The notes: a model not told the origin generated them from the sequence alone. Numbered from the stretch's first letter, positions 8,215-16,844 are shown. The stretch: DNA of 64,000 nucleotides from Pseudarthrobacter phenanthrenivorans Sphe3 (GCF_000189535.1 NC_015145.1:186001-250000); one strand, 5' to 3'. A program made the numbers and translations.

Positions 8215-8778
8215 ATGAGCAACGTAGCCACCAGCCCTGAGGCGACCGCCGCGGCGCAGACCCTGTTCCGGGTCGCGCTGGGAGGTGTGCTCTTCGCTCA
8301 CGGAACCCAAAAGCTGTTCGGCTGGTTCGGCGGGGGAGGCGTTGAGGGTACCAGTAAGGGCATGCACGCCATGGGGTTCCGCCCCGCAAAACCGAGCGCG
8401 GTCCTCGCCGGCGTGGGTGAAGCAGGAGCCGGGTTGGCCCTTGCCCTAGGGCTGGCCACCCCCGCCGCCGGCGCTGCGGCTGCAACCACCATGGGCGTGG
8501 CAGCCAGCGTTCACGCCCCGAACGGCTTCTTCGCCGCCGAGGGCGGCCTGGAGTACCCCGCGGTGCTGGGCATGGCAGCAGCGGCGTTCACCATTGGCGG
8601 CTCCGGACCCTTCGCCCTGGATGAGCTCACCGGTCATGTCCTGGACCGGCCCTGGATGCGCATTACGGCCCTGGCAGTGATTCCCACAGCCATCGCAATC
8701 CAGGTGCGCCGCCGGCGCCAGGCCCTGGCCGCCGACGCTGCAGCGCCGGCCGCAGCCACCACCGCAGAAGACACCTGA
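8215..8778 (+). CDS. DoxX-family membrane protein
   Basis: A 187-residue protein with four predicted membrane helices. It has the DoxX pattern: TLFRVALGGVLFAHGTQKLF, then GWFGGGG and a GVGEAGAGLALALGLATP helix. DoxX-type proteins are small membrane proteins linked in various bacteria to oxidative stress or redox exchange; the exact role is unknown. GAGGAGG at 8202-8208 precedes ATG 8215. It appears to be a single-gene unit and has an Ala-rich C-terminal tail after the last helix. Confidence 0.85.
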   Translation: MSNVATSPEATAAAQTLFRVALGGVLFAHGTQKLFGWFGGGGVEGTSKGMHAMGFRPAKPSAVLAGVGEAGAGLALALGLATPAAGAAAATTMGVAASVHAPNGFFAAEGGLEYPAVLGMAAAAFTIGGSGPFALDELTGHVLDRPWMRITALAVIPTAIAIQVRRRRQALAADAAAPAAATTAEDT

Positions 8779-8901
8779 GCCGTCCCCGTGACTATCCGCG
8801 GGACTATCCACGCTGTGCATACCACGTAGACCTAAAGCGCCGTTCCGCTCCCGCACCATCCCTGCGAAAGTCGAGGAAACCCGCTTTCGAAAGGATGTCC
8901 C

Positions 8902-9684
8902 ATGCCCGCTTCCAGCCAGCGCCTGGCCGGCAAGACCGCCGTCATCACCGGAACGGCCAGCGGCCAGGGCAGGGCAGCGGCGCTCGCCTTCGCGGCGGCA
9001 GGGGCTTTTGTGGTGGGCTGCGACATGGACGACGACGGCGCCGCGGCCACCGTCGCGGCGGTCACCGAAACCGGTGGCCGGATGAGCAGCAGCCGGGTTG
9101 ATCTCACGGATGAGTCAGCGGTGGCGGGATGGGCCTCTGATGTCGCCACGCAGCACGGCCAGGTCCACATCCTTTACGCCAATGCGGCAGTGACCCGTTT
9201 CGCCCCGGTGGAGCAGCTCACCTATGCCGACTGGAAGTGGAACGTTGAACACGAAATGGACGTGGTGTTCCTGCCGGTCAAGTATTTCTGGCCACAACTG
9301 ATCCAGGCGCGGAACGCCGCCATTGTGCTGGTGGGCTCCACTGCAGGGGTTACCGGGTCCATGACCAACGGCCGGCTGGCGCACACCGCCACGAAGGGTG
9401 CCGTGGTGGCGATGACAAAGCAGCTTGCGGCCGAGGGAGCACCTCACGGTTTGCGGGTTAACGCGGTCAGCCCCGGCATGATCCGGACCGCAGCCACGGA
9501 AGGAAATCTCCTCGCTTCCGACCACCCGATGCGGAGCATTGCCGGGAGCATTCCCCTGGGCCGGATCGGCTCGCCGGAAGAAGTCGCCCAATGCGCGCTG
9601 TTCCTGGCCTCCGACGAAGCGTCCTACGTCACCGGCGCCAACCTGATGGTCGACGGCGGGTGGTCGGCGGTGCTGCCGGGCTGA
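8902..9684 (+). CDS. Short-chain dehydrogenase/reductase with His in place of the catalytic Tyr
   Basis: A 260-residue SDR. The cofactor motif TGTASGQG is at residues 16-23, the Ser of the triad is at about 146 (VLVGSTAGVTGS), and the C-terminal MVDGGW strand is intact. The YxxxK motif reads HTATK, so His161 replaces Tyr while Lys165 is kept. The NNAG motif is also altered, to YANAAV. I recall SDRs with HxxxK as a recognised minority subfamily whose chemistry is less certain. GAAAGGA at 8889-8895 supports ATG 8902. It converges with the aromatic operon at a long hairpin and may serve that pathway. Confidence 0.8.
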   Translation: MPASSQRLAGKTAVITGTASGQGRAAALAFAAAGAFVVGCDMDDDGAAATVAAVTETGGRMSSSRVDLTDESAVAGWASDVATQHGQVHILYANAAVTRFAPVEQLTYADWKWNVEHEMDVVFLPVKYFWPQLIQARNAAIVLVGSTAGVTGSMTNGRLAHTATKGAVVAMTKQLAAEGAPHGLRVNAVSPGMIRTAATEGNLLASDHPMRSIAGSIPLGRIGSPEEVAQCALFLASDEASYVTGANLMVDGGWSAVLPG

Positions 9685-9698
9685 CCTTCGCCGTCCTC

Positions 9699-9766
9699 CC
9701 CCAACTAGGTAGCGCTAAGTGTCGTTTTGAGGGTTCAAAACGACACTTAGCGCTACTCAGTTGGGG
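9699..9766. repeat. 68-nt near-perfect inverted repeat between convergent genes
   Basis: Two 32-nt arms face each other around the 4-nt loop GGGT. They start CCCCAACT and end with TTTTGA/TCAAAA next to the loop. The arms differ only at a few positions near 9707-9709. The element lies between two convergent SDR genes (stops at 9684 and 9775), so it can act as a bidirectional terminator. It is far longer than an ordinary terminator stem and contains the palindrome AGCGCT, which suggests a dispersed repeat of the genome. Confidence 0.85.
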
Positions 9767-9774
9767 TGGAGGGG

Positions 9775-10551
9775 TCAGCGGAGGGCGTCGGAGATGGACT
9801 TGGCGCCGCCGTGGGAGGACTGGCCGCCGTCCACCGGGATCTCCGCGCCCGTCACGAAGGAGGACAGCGGGCTGAGCAGGAAGAGCACGACGCCGGCCAC
9901 CTCCTCCACGTTTCCGGTGCGTCCCAGCGGGGTCTCGGCGAGGGTGGCGTGGCGGAACCCAGGTTTGGCGCCCGCGGTCATGGGTGTCTCGATGAAACCC
10001 GGGTGGACCGTGTTCACCCTGATCCCGCGAGGACCAAGTTCCATCGCCGCCACCTGGGAGATCCCCCGCAGTGCCCACTTGCTGGCCGTGTAGGCAACCG
10101 GATAGTGCGCGGTCAGGCCGGCGACGGAGCCGACATTAACGATCGAAGCCCCGCTGTCCATCAGCGGCGCCAAGGCCTGGATTCCCAACAGGCTGCCGGC
10201 CACGTTCACGTCGTAGACCTTCTGAAGGTCCGCAGGCGAGGCGTCCAGGAGACGGCTGCGCTGCGTGACTCCGGCATTGTTGACCAGCCCGTCCACCTGC
10301 CAGCCCTCGGACCGGATCCATGCAGCGAGGCTGGACCAGCCTGCTGCGTCAGTGACATCAAGCTGCCGGTACAACAAGGATCCTCCGGGACTTGTGGACA
10401 CATCTGCCAGCCCGGCAGGCATGTTCGCCGCAAGGTCCGTGGCGATGACCCGCGCCCCGGCCTCCGCCAGCAGCCGTGATTCCGCGGCACCCTGGCCTCC
10501 GCCGGCGCCGGTAACCACCACGGTCCTGCCCTCAAGCTGAAGGGAAACCAC
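9775..10551 (-). CDS. Short-chain dehydrogenase/reductase, last gene of the aromatic operon
   Basis: A 258-residue classical SDR: TGAGGGQG cofactor motif, NNAG motif intact (LVNNAGVT), catalytic Ser (VNVGSVAGL), and YTASK carrying Tyr and Lys. It ends with the conserved VDGGQSS strand. The preferred start is GTG 10551, which begins one base after the TAG of the upstream hydrolase and has a GGAA stretch before it; TTG 10569 is an in-frame alternative overlapping that gene. As the distal gene of the operon it may oxidise or reduce an alcohol or ketone intermediate of the ring-cleavage route. Confidence 0.8.
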   Translation of the reverse strand: MVSLQLEGRTVVVTGAGGGQGAAESRLLAEAGARVIATDLAANMPAGLADVSTSPGGSLLYRQLDVTDAAGWSSLAAWIRSEGWQVDGLVNNAGVTQRSRLLDASPADLQKVYDVNVAGSLLGIQALAPLMDSGASIVNVGSVAGLTAHYPVAYTASKWALRGISQVAAMELGPRGIRVNTVHPGFIETPMTAGAKPGFRHATLAETPLGRTGNVEEVAGVVLFLLSPLSSFVTGAEIPVDGGQSSHGGAKSISDALR

Positions 10552-10552
10552 A

Positions 10553-11551
10553 CTAAGTTCCGGCGTCAACCGCGGCGGCCACCCGGTTCCGCGGACGCGG
10601 ACGGGCAGGAACCCGGGTGATGGCTTCGCGCCGGGAACCCACCGTGTTCTCGATGGTGCCGATGCCTTCCACGGTCATGCGGACCACGTCCCCCGTCTTC
10701 AGTGGCGGGGGAGTCTGGGAGCCGTTCCGTCCCCAGAGCTCGGCCAGGCAGCCGCTGCCGCAGGTGCCGGAGCCCAGCACATCGCCGGGCCGCACAACGG
10801 AATCCTGCGAGGCGTAGGCCACCAGTTCGGCGAACGGCCACCCCATGTTGGAGAGCAGGTCCTGGCCGATAGTCTCGCCGTTGACTTCCACGGCCATGGA
10901 AATGGGCAGGAACCCTTCGGCGTCGTGCCGGTCCTCGAACTCGTCCGTGGTGACAATCCAGGGCCCCAAGGTGTTGGAGAAGTCCTTGCCCTTGCACGGC
11001 CCCAGGCTGACTTTCATCTCCCGCCGCTGCAGGTCCCGCGCAGACCAGTCATTGAGGATGGTGTAGCCGAAGATGTGCCGGTGGGCCTGTTCTGCGGTCA
11101 GGTTCCGGCCGTCACTTCCGGGTACGCGTCCGACGACGGCAGCGACTTCCGTTTCAAAGTCCAGGTCCATGCAACCTGCCGGAATACCTATCACCTCGCC
11201 CGTGCCGGTCACCGTGTGCGGGTTGGTGAAGTAGAACGTGGGCGCCTCGTACCACTCGGGCACCACGCCGGCCACGCCGTCGATGCTCTTCCGCACTCCC
11301 TCGACATGTTCCTCGAAAGCCACGAAATCCCGCATGGTGGCGGGCAGCAGCGGGGCGAGCAACTGCACGTCCGCCAGCGCAACCGCGGCGGCGGAACCGA
11401 CGGTTTCCCGGGCAATAGCTAGGGTTTCGGCGAGTCCCGCTTCCAGCAATGTCTGGACGTCCTGGCCCTCGGGCAGGGCGTAGCAGTTGCCGCCCTCCAC
11501 AAAGCCGGACCGCGTCCCGCCGTCGTCATTCCAGCGAGCAATCTTGACCAT
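10553..11551 (-). CDS. Fumarylacetoacetate hydrolase-family protein (first of two in the operon)
   Basis: A 332-residue FAH-fold enzyme. The family core is clear: DLDFETEVAAVVGRVP with metal-binding acidic residues, FGYTILNDWSARDLQ, and SGTCGSGCLAELWG near the C-terminus. The family includes hydrolases and hydratase-decarboxylases acting on products of aromatic ring cleavage. TAAGGAGGAAC stands directly before ATG 11551, an unusually strong ribosome binding site. It lies 11 bases after the amidohydrolase gene and is followed by the SDR with almost no gap. Its exact substrate is unknown. Confidence 0.85.
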   Translation of the reverse strand: MVKIARWNDDGGTRSGFVEGGNCYALPEGQDVQTLLEAGLAETLAIARETVGSAAAVALADVQLLAPLLPATMRDFVAFEEHVEGVRKSIDGVAGVVPEWYEAPTFYFTNPHTVTGTGEVIGIPAGCMDLDFETEVAAVVGRVPGSDGRNLTAEQAHRHIFGYTILNDWSARDLQRREMKVSLGPCKGKDFSNTLGPWIVTTDEFEDRHDAEGFLPISMAVEVNGETIGQDLLSNMGWPFAELVAYASQDSVVRPGDVLGSGTCGSGCLAELWGRNGSQTPPPLKTGDVVRMTVEGIGTIENTVGSRREAITRVPARPRPRNRVAAAVDAGT

Positions 11552-11562
11552 GAAGTTCCTCC

Positions 11563-12630
11563 TTAGGCTGTGCGGCGGGCAGGGACTGAAGCGGCCGTAA
11601 TGCCAAGGGCGGCGGCATTGCCGGCCAGCACGTTGCCTTCGTCCCCGGCAGAAAGTCCGGCAGCCTGAACCTCGTCCACCGGGAGGTCGGAACCCATGTC
11701 GAACGGGTAGTCCGAACCGAGTAACACCTGCTCCGCGCCGGCGGCTGCGACGAGAGCCCGCAGCTCGGCAGCACTGTGGACCAGCGAATCGAAGTACAGC
11801 TTTTTCAGGTAGGACGACGGCGGCTGGGCGCAGCCGTGCGCCTCCGGGCGGACCCGCCAAGCGTGGTCGGAGCGGCCGAGTTTCGTGGGCAGGTAGCCGC
11901 CTCCATGCGCCGCCAGCACTTTCAGGTCCGGGTGCCGGTCCAGGACTCCACTGAAGATCAGGTGGGACAGGGCCACCGCATTTTCAGCGGGCTGGGAGAC
12001 GGTATTTGCAAGGTAGAACCGGTCCAGCCGCTCATCCAGCGAGCAGCCGAACGGGTGCAGGAACACCAGCGCGCCCAGTTCCCCGGCGCGGCTCCAGAAC
12101 GGTTCCAGCCGGGAGTCGGAGAGTTCCACCGTTGTCCGTTCCCCGTCCGGGGTGGCAGCGAACGAGCCGATCTCGACGCCGAGCAGCCCGCACTCCAGCA
12201 CTGCGTGCTCCAGCGCCTGAACCATCAGGGCGGGGTGCTGCAGCGGGACCAGGCCCAGGCCGTTGAGCCGCTCCGGTGCACGGTCAACGAACTCGCGCAC
12301 CGCCTGGTTGGCCGCCTTGGCCACCTGCAGCGCAAGTTCCTCGCCGGCAAAGTAGTAAAAGTGCGACGGCGACGGCGAGACCAGCTGCACGTCCACGCCC
12401 TGGGCGTCCATGTCAGCGAGCCGGCGGTCCAGATCAGTCAGCTGCGGCCACCGCTCCTTGATCATCTTGCCCGAAGCAGCCATGGACTCCGGCCCGTTAC
12501 GCCGCACCTCCAGCTCCTGCTGCGCGCCGAAGCCCGCGGGATCGGCCTCGGCCGCGAGCTGCTGCAGGGCCGGGAGCAGGACGTGGGCGTGGACGTCGAC
12601 TGTGGGGCTTTCACCAGGGCGGGTACTCAT
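11563..12630 (-). CDS. Amidohydrolase resembling aminocarboxymuconate-semialdehyde decarboxylase
   Basis: A 355-residue amidohydrolase-2 protein. VDVHAHV near residue 11 holds the HxH metal motif, FLHPFGC and AAHGGGYLP give further His ligands, and LLGSDYPFDMG carries the metal-binding Asp as in ACMSD. Enzymes of this group decarboxylate carboxylated muconate semialdehydes or hydroxybenzoates without redox cofactors. GAAGGAA precedes ATG 12630, which overlaps the upstream monooxygenase stop as ATGA, so the two are coupled. Next to an extradiol dioxygenase, decarboxylation of a ring-cleavage semialdehyde is the likely job (inference). Confidence 0.8.
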   Translation of the reverse strand: MSTRPGESPTVDVHAHVLLPALQQLAAEADPAGFGAQQELEVRRNGPESMAASGKMIKERWPQLTDLDRRLADMDAQGVDVQLVSPSPSHFYYFAGEELALQVAKAANQAVREFVDRAPERLNGLGLVPLQHPALMVQALEHAVLECGLLGVEIGSFAATPDGERTTVELSDSRLEPFWSRAGELGALVFLHPFGCSLDERLDRFYLANTVSQPAENAVALSHLIFSGVLDRHPDLKVLAAHGGGYLPTKLGRSDHAWRVRPEAHGCAQPPSSYLKKLYFDSLVHSAAELRALVAAAGAEQVLLGSDYPFDMGSDLPVDEVQAAGLSAGDEGNVLAGNAAALGITAASVPARRTA

Positions 12631-13751
12631 GCAGGTTCCTTCAGCATGGTGGAGAGGGAGTGCATCAGGCCCGGCACATCGGCGTCGCGGACGCCGTCGA
12701 GCATCCACTGGCCCAGCTGGACTGACGCGTTAACCACGGTCCTGGCCCGGTCCAGGCGGCGGTCAGTGAATTCCTTCCAGAGCGTTTCGGTGACGTCATC
12801 GGCCTGGATCAGCAACTCCGCCAGCACCGCGGCGTCCTCCAGGGCCATCGCGGCACCCTGCGCCACCGTGGGCGGGCAGCTGTGGGCGGCGTCGCCGATG
12901 ATCACGGTGCGGCCGCGGTTCCACGGGCCGTCCACCAGATGGGTGGTGAACCACGTGTAGTTAATGCGGGCGCTGTGGTCCAGGTTGGCCCGGATTTCGT
13001 TCCACGGGCCGCCGTAGGCGGCCGCGAGTTCGGTCATGATGCGGGGGCCGTCCTCGTGCTTGCGCTCCTGGGCCTTCTCCACGAGGTAGGCGTAGATAGT
13101 GTCTGGGCCGGTGGGGCAGTAACCGGCGATGAAGCAGGGGCCGCCGTATGTCAGGTCCGTGCGGACCACTTCCTCGGGCCGTTCCACGAAAGCGCGCCAA
13201 ATGCCCATGCCGGTGGGCTGGGGCTCCACCTCGATGCCGATCGCTTTGCGGACGGCGGAGTGCAGACCGTCGGCACCGATCACGAGGTCATAGGTGGCGC
13301 TGCCGCCGTCGGCGGTGCTGACGGTGACGGAACCGCCGTCGTCCGTAATGTCGGTGACCGTCTTGCCGTAGCTGATCCGCGCGCCTGCCTGCTCCGCACG
13401 TTCGCGGAGGATGGCGGTGAGGTCGGGGCGGTACATGCCCATGGTGGCAGGCAGGTCGTCGCCGCCGGTGCGGATGTCCTCCAGGACGGCGATGACGGTG
13501 CCCTCCGGGTTGGGAGCTCGCAGGCCAAGGGTGCTGAAGCCATAGCCCTTTGCCTCCACCTTGTCCCAGACGCCCAGCTGGCGGAGCACCCGCAGGGCGT
13601 TTCCCTGCAGGGTGATCCCGGACCCGAGGGTCTGCGGGGCGTCGGCCTTCTCCAGGATTTCAACCTGGACTCCGGCGTCGGCCAGGAGGATGGCTGCGGC
13701 AAGCCCGGCGGCTCCCGCCCCAACGATTCCGACGTTCTGTACTGCTGCCAT
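12627..13751 (-). CDS. FAD-dependent aromatic-ring monooxygenase
   Basis: A 374-residue class A flavin monooxygenase. The FAD/NAD Rossmann motif GIVGAGAAGLAAA starts at residue 8, the DG motif is YDLVIGADGLHSAVRK, and the GD motif is RTVIIGDAAHSCPP. Such enzymes hydroxylate phenolic acids using NAD(P)H and oxygen, giving a catechol-type product. AAAGGAGT stands before ATG 13751. It probably makes the diol that the VOC dioxygenase of the same operon cleaves. Salicylate, hydroxybenzoate or hydroxyanthranilate-like substrates are all possible. Confidence 0.85.
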   Translation of the reverse strand: MAAVQNVGIVGAGAAGLAAAILLADAGVQVEILEKADAPQTLGSGITLQGNALRVLRQLGVWDKVEAKGYGFSTLGLRAPNPEGTVIAVLEDIRTGGDDLPATMGMYRPDLTAILRERAEQAGARISYGKTVTDITDDGGSVTVSTADGGSATYDLVIGADGLHSAVRKAIGIEVEPQPTGMGIWRAFVERPEEVVRTDLTYGGPCFIAGYCPTGPDTIYAYLVEKAQERKHEDGPRIMTELAAAYGGPWNEIRANLDHSARINYTWFTTHLVDGPWNRGRTVIIGDAAHSCPPTVAQGAAMALEDAAVLAELLIQADDVTETLWKEFTDRRLDRARTVVNASVQLGQWMLDGVRDADVPGLMHSLSTMLKEPA

Positions 13752-13818
13752 CGCTGACTCCTTTGTATTGACGGCGTTACTGCTGGTGGTTGTTGTACTG
13801 CAAGTTACCGGACTGTCT

Positions 13819-14859
13819 TTATCGAACGGCGATCGGGTTCACGGGAGATCCGACGGCTCCTGTAATGGGGAGCGGGGCTGCGGTAAGCAGGAAGTCGTAC
13901 CTGTCGTCGGCCGCGCATGCCTCTGCCAGTCCGTCCGGATCCCACATCTCGCCCAGGAACAGGCCGAGGTTGGGGATGGCGATCTGGTGGAGGGGCTGGA
14001 ACGCGCCATCGAATTCGTTGGGGCGGACCTCGAAGCCCCAGGTGTCAGTGGCGATCCCGGCGATCTCGCTGCGGTGCAGCCAGGGGGCGGTGCTGAAAGA
14101 CAATCCCGGGGCTGAGCCTCCGGCGTAGTCACCCCAGCCGTCGCGCCGCACCCGGGTGTACTGGCCGGTGCGGATGACCACGATGTCGCCCCGGCCCACC
14201 TTGGAAGTGGTCCCCTGGAGCTCAATGGTCCGTTGGAGGTGCTCCGGGGTGATCGCGAATCCGTCCGGCAGTTCGCCGTCGTTCCTTCCCAGCTCCGGGC
14301 CGAGGGCACGGCCGACGTCGAGCAGGACCCCGCGGGTGACGATCTTGGCGGCGGCGGTCTCGATACCGGTGACCAGGTCGCCTTCGGAGGTGACCACGTC
14401 CCCGGCGGCGCGGCCGTTCCAGGCCTTGCCTTGGTCGAAGATGTGGCCCAGCCCGTCCCACTGCGTGGAGCACTGCAGCGGCATGGCGATCACATCGTCC
14501 GCGCCGCCGAAGCCGTGCGGGAAGCCCTGGTTGCCGCGTTCGGCATCCACGCCGGTGTCCGTCATGGTGTGCACGGGGTTGGTGCGCCGGCGCCAGCCCT
14601 TCTGCGGGCCGTTGGTGTCGAATGGCTGGGAGAGCGAGAAGGCCTCTCCCGTCCGTACCAGGGCGGCGGCTTCGACGCGCTTGCCGGCGTCGATGAAGTT
14701 CAGCGTCCCCAGGACGTCGTCCTGGCCCCAGCGGCCCCAGTTGTTGTGGGCCTGGGCCATGGCGCGGATGCTGCCAAGGGGATCGTCACGCCGGATAACC
14801 GGGGAATCAGTGGTTGATTCCCCGGTTCCGGTGGTAGGTGCTGTGTCCTGGGTGGTCAC
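13819..14859 (-). CDS. Cyclase-family metal-dependent hydrolase (kynurenine formamidase fold)
   Basis: A 346-residue cyclase-family protein. The metal motif, normally HxGTHxD, reads STQWDGLGHIFDQG: the central His/Asp positions are partly replaced, a variation I have seen in actinobacterial members of this family. The core RGVLLDVGRALG and GDIVVIRTGQYTRV strands are present. The family hydrolyses cyclic amides or lactones. It starts at GTG 14859, which overlaps the preceding FAH gene's stop as GTGA. In the pathway it may open a lactone or hydrolyse an amide intermediate. Confidence 0.8.
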   Translation of the reverse strand: MTTQDTAPTTGTGESTTDSPVIRRDDPLGSIRAMAQAHNNWGRWGQDDVLGTLNFIDAGKRVEAAALVRTGEAFSLSQPFDTNGPQKGWRRRTNPVHTMTDTGVDAERGNQGFPHGFGGADDVIAMPLQCSTQWDGLGHIFDQGKAWNGRAAGDVVTSEGDLVTGIETAAAKIVTRGVLLDVGRALGPELGRNDGELPDGFAITPEHLQRTIELQGTTSKVGRGDIVVIRTGQYTRVRRDGWGDYAGGSAPGLSFSTAPWLHRSEIAGIATDTWGFEVRPNEFDGAFQPLHQIAIPNLGLFLGEMWDPDGLAEACAADDRYDFLLTAAPLPITGAVGSPVNPIAVR

Positions 14860-15818
14860 GGCTTGCTGCTTTCGGTGGTGGTTTCGTCTTTGCAGTGGAT
14901 GAGCTGGGTGCCCAGCCCGGTGATGGTGCCTTCCATGACGTCCCCGTCCTGCAGGAGCCGGCCCCAGTGCTGGCCGTTTCCGGCAGGGCTGCCGGTGAGG
15001 ACCAGATCGCCCGGGCGCAGCGGCATGATCTGCGAGGCTTCGCTGACGAGCTTGGCGACGCCGAAGATCATGTCGGACGTGGATTCGTCCTGCATGGCCT
15101 TGCCGTTGAGCTTGAGGGTGACCTGGACATTCTGCGGGTCGCCGAAGAACTTGGCCGGCACCAGCAGCGGCCCGGTGGGCAGGAAGCCCGGCGCGTTCTT
15201 TGCCCGGTACCAGTCCGACCCGATGGCCGGCATGTCCTTGCGGAAGACGTACTCACGGGTGGTGATGTCGTTGACCATGGTGTAGCCGAACACGTGGTCC
15301 AGGGCTTCCTCGGGGGTGACCCGGAACGCTGTCTTCCCGATCACTGCCGCCAGTTCGAGCTCCCAGTCGTGGGACTTGGAGTAGGCAGGCAGGGTGAGGT
15401 CGTCCGTGGCGGACGCGATCGCCGTCGGAAGCCCGATGAAGAAGTACGGCGTGCCCTGGCCCGCGCGCTTGTCCATCATAGCGGCCGTCCTGGCGCGCAC
15501 TTCCTCTGCGTCCTCGCCAGGCTCGCGGTGCGCGACGGCAAGGTCGATCACATGCTTGCGGTAGTTCGCGCCCGTCTGCAGGATCTGGACCGGCTCCACC
15601 GGGACGAGGATTTCGACGTCGGCCAGCGCCAGGCCGGCTTCCTTGCCCGCGGAGGCGGCCAGTGAGTCCAGCTGGCTTTCCGTGGTGTCCCAGTGCTCGA
15701 TTAGGGAGTTGATGTCCCCGTCCAGCGGCAGGACGCGGTCTTCAACCGCCAGTCCCACGCGCGCCTTGCCGTCACCGGACTCCTGGTACCGGATGAGTGC
15801 ATACTGTGCTTCGGCCAT
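14856..15818 (-). CDS. Fumarylacetoacetate hydrolase-family protein (second of two in the operon)
   Basis: A 320-residue FAH-fold enzyme, clearly different from the one at 10553-11551. It has the metal-site strand HDWELELAAVIGKTA, FGYTMVNDITTREYVF, and MPLRPGDLVLTGSPAGNGQ near the C-terminus. Two members in one operon suggest two successive hydrolysis or hydration steps rather than redundancy. It starts 6 bases after the dioxygenase stop and overlaps the next gene by 4 bases. Confidence 0.85.
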   Translation of the reverse strand: MAEAQYALIRYQESGDGKARVGLAVEDRVLPLDGDINSLIEHWDTTESQLDSLAASAGKEAGLALADVEILVPVEPVQILQTGANYRKHVIDLAVAHREPGEDAEEVRARTAAMMDKRAGQGTPYFFIGLPTAIASATDDLTLPAYSKSHDWELELAAVIGKTAFRVTPEEALDHVFGYTMVNDITTREYVFRKDMPAIGSDWYRAKNAPGFLPTGPLLVPAKFFGDPQNVQVTLKLNGKAMQDESTSDMIFGVAKLVSEASQIMPLRPGDLVLTGSPAGNGQHWGRLLQDGDVMEGTITGLGTQLIHCKDETTTESSKP

Positions 15819-15824
15819 GATGCC

Positions 15825-16844
15825 TTAGCCCCGGCCGTGCTTGGCGTACGGGTTCAGCAGGGCTTCCTTCATTTCGGGCGAGGCGCCTTCCTCCGTGGCG
15901 GTGAAGCCCTCGGCAGGCGGGAAGGATTCGGTCATCGAGTGCGGCATGGCGCCGTTCTTGTAGAAGTTGTTCGAACCCAGGGACGGCTTCCAGGTGTTGG
16001 CTTCCCAGTCGGGGACGTAGTTGCGGTAGCCGCCGGAGTTCAGCTCCACGCGCAGGCCGGACGGCTCGCGGAAGTAGAGGAAGTTCTGCTCGCCCACGCC
16101 GTGGATGGAGGGGCCGTATTCCATGGGGGTGCCGTTTTCCATCATCACGTCGGCGGTGCGGAGCAGGTCCTCGGTTGCGTCCACCCAGAAGGCGATGTGG
16201 TTGACGCGGCCGGGACGGCTGGACGTGTCCAGGACAACGCCGAGGTCGTGCGACTTTTCGTTCGTGGTCAGGACGGAGAAGACGGTGATGGGTGCTTCGT
16301 CCAGGTCAACGAAGGCCATCACGCGGAAGCCCAAAGCCTCGTTGTACCACTTGGCGAAGCCGCGGACGTCGGAGGTGGCCACCGTGACGTGGTCCAGGAA
16401 ACGGGGCGCTGCGGCGTGGCTGCTGCGGCGTTCCGGGCGGTCCGGGTAGGTGGACTCGAAGCCGGGCTCGGCCACGAACTTCTCCACGTCATAAAAGAGG
16501 CGCATGTGGTGGCCGTAGGGCCCGGTGAATTCGTAGGCCTTGCCGTAGCCGTGGCCGCCGGCGGTCCAGGTGCCCTGCACGCCGGTGGCTTCGACGCGCT
16601 GGGCCGCGGCTTCCAGGGCTGCCTGGGAATTGGTGCGCCAGGCCATCCGGCCCAGGGACGCTTCCGGGCCTTCAGTGACTACCAGGCTGTAGCGGTAGTA
16701 GTCGCCCCAGCAGCGGAGGTAGACGTTGCCGTCCACGCGGTCGATGATGCGCATGCCGAACTTTTCCTCATAGAAGCGTGCCGACGCTTCGACGTCCGGG
16801 CTGGTGATTTCGAGGTGTGCAAGATGGGAGAGGGGAGTTTCCAC
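15825..16844 (-). CDS. Extradiol ring-cleavage dioxygenase (two-domain VOC type)
   Basis: A 339-residue protein with two VOC modules: residues about 5-120 (HLEITSPDVEASARFYEEKF) and 150-270. The second holds the Fe(II) ligands His152 (DHVTVA), His216 (NHIAF) and Glu267 (LRVELN), as in catechol 2,3-dioxygenases. GTG 16844 is preceded by AGAAGGA. It is the first gene of a seven-gene unit on this strand, so its promoter should lie in 16845-17024. It is the ring-cleaving step of the pathway; the substrate is not identifiable from sequence. Confidence 0.85.
   Translation of the reverse strand: METPLSHLAHLEITSPDVEASARFYEEKFGMRIIDRVDGNVYLRCWGDYYRYSLVVTEGPEASLGRMAWRTNSQAALEAAAQRVEATGVQGTWTAGGHGYGKAYEFTGPYGHHMRLFYDVEKFVAEPGFESTYPDRPERRSSHAAAPRFLDHVTVATSDVRGFAKWYNEALGFRVMAFVDLDEAPITVFSVLTTNEKSHDLGVVLDTSSRPGRVNHIAFWVDATEDLLRTADVMMENGTPMEYGPSIHGVGEQNFLYFREPSGLRVELNSGGYRNYVPDWEANTWKPSLGSNNFYKNGAMPHSMTESFPPAEGFTATEEGASPEMKEALLNPYAKHGRG

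Noticed and set aside
13819..14859. The cyclase-family gene as a pseudogene because of its altered metal motif
   Set aside because: The frame is full length, coupled to its neighbours by a GTGA overlap, and codon use is normal; functional divergence is more likely than decay.
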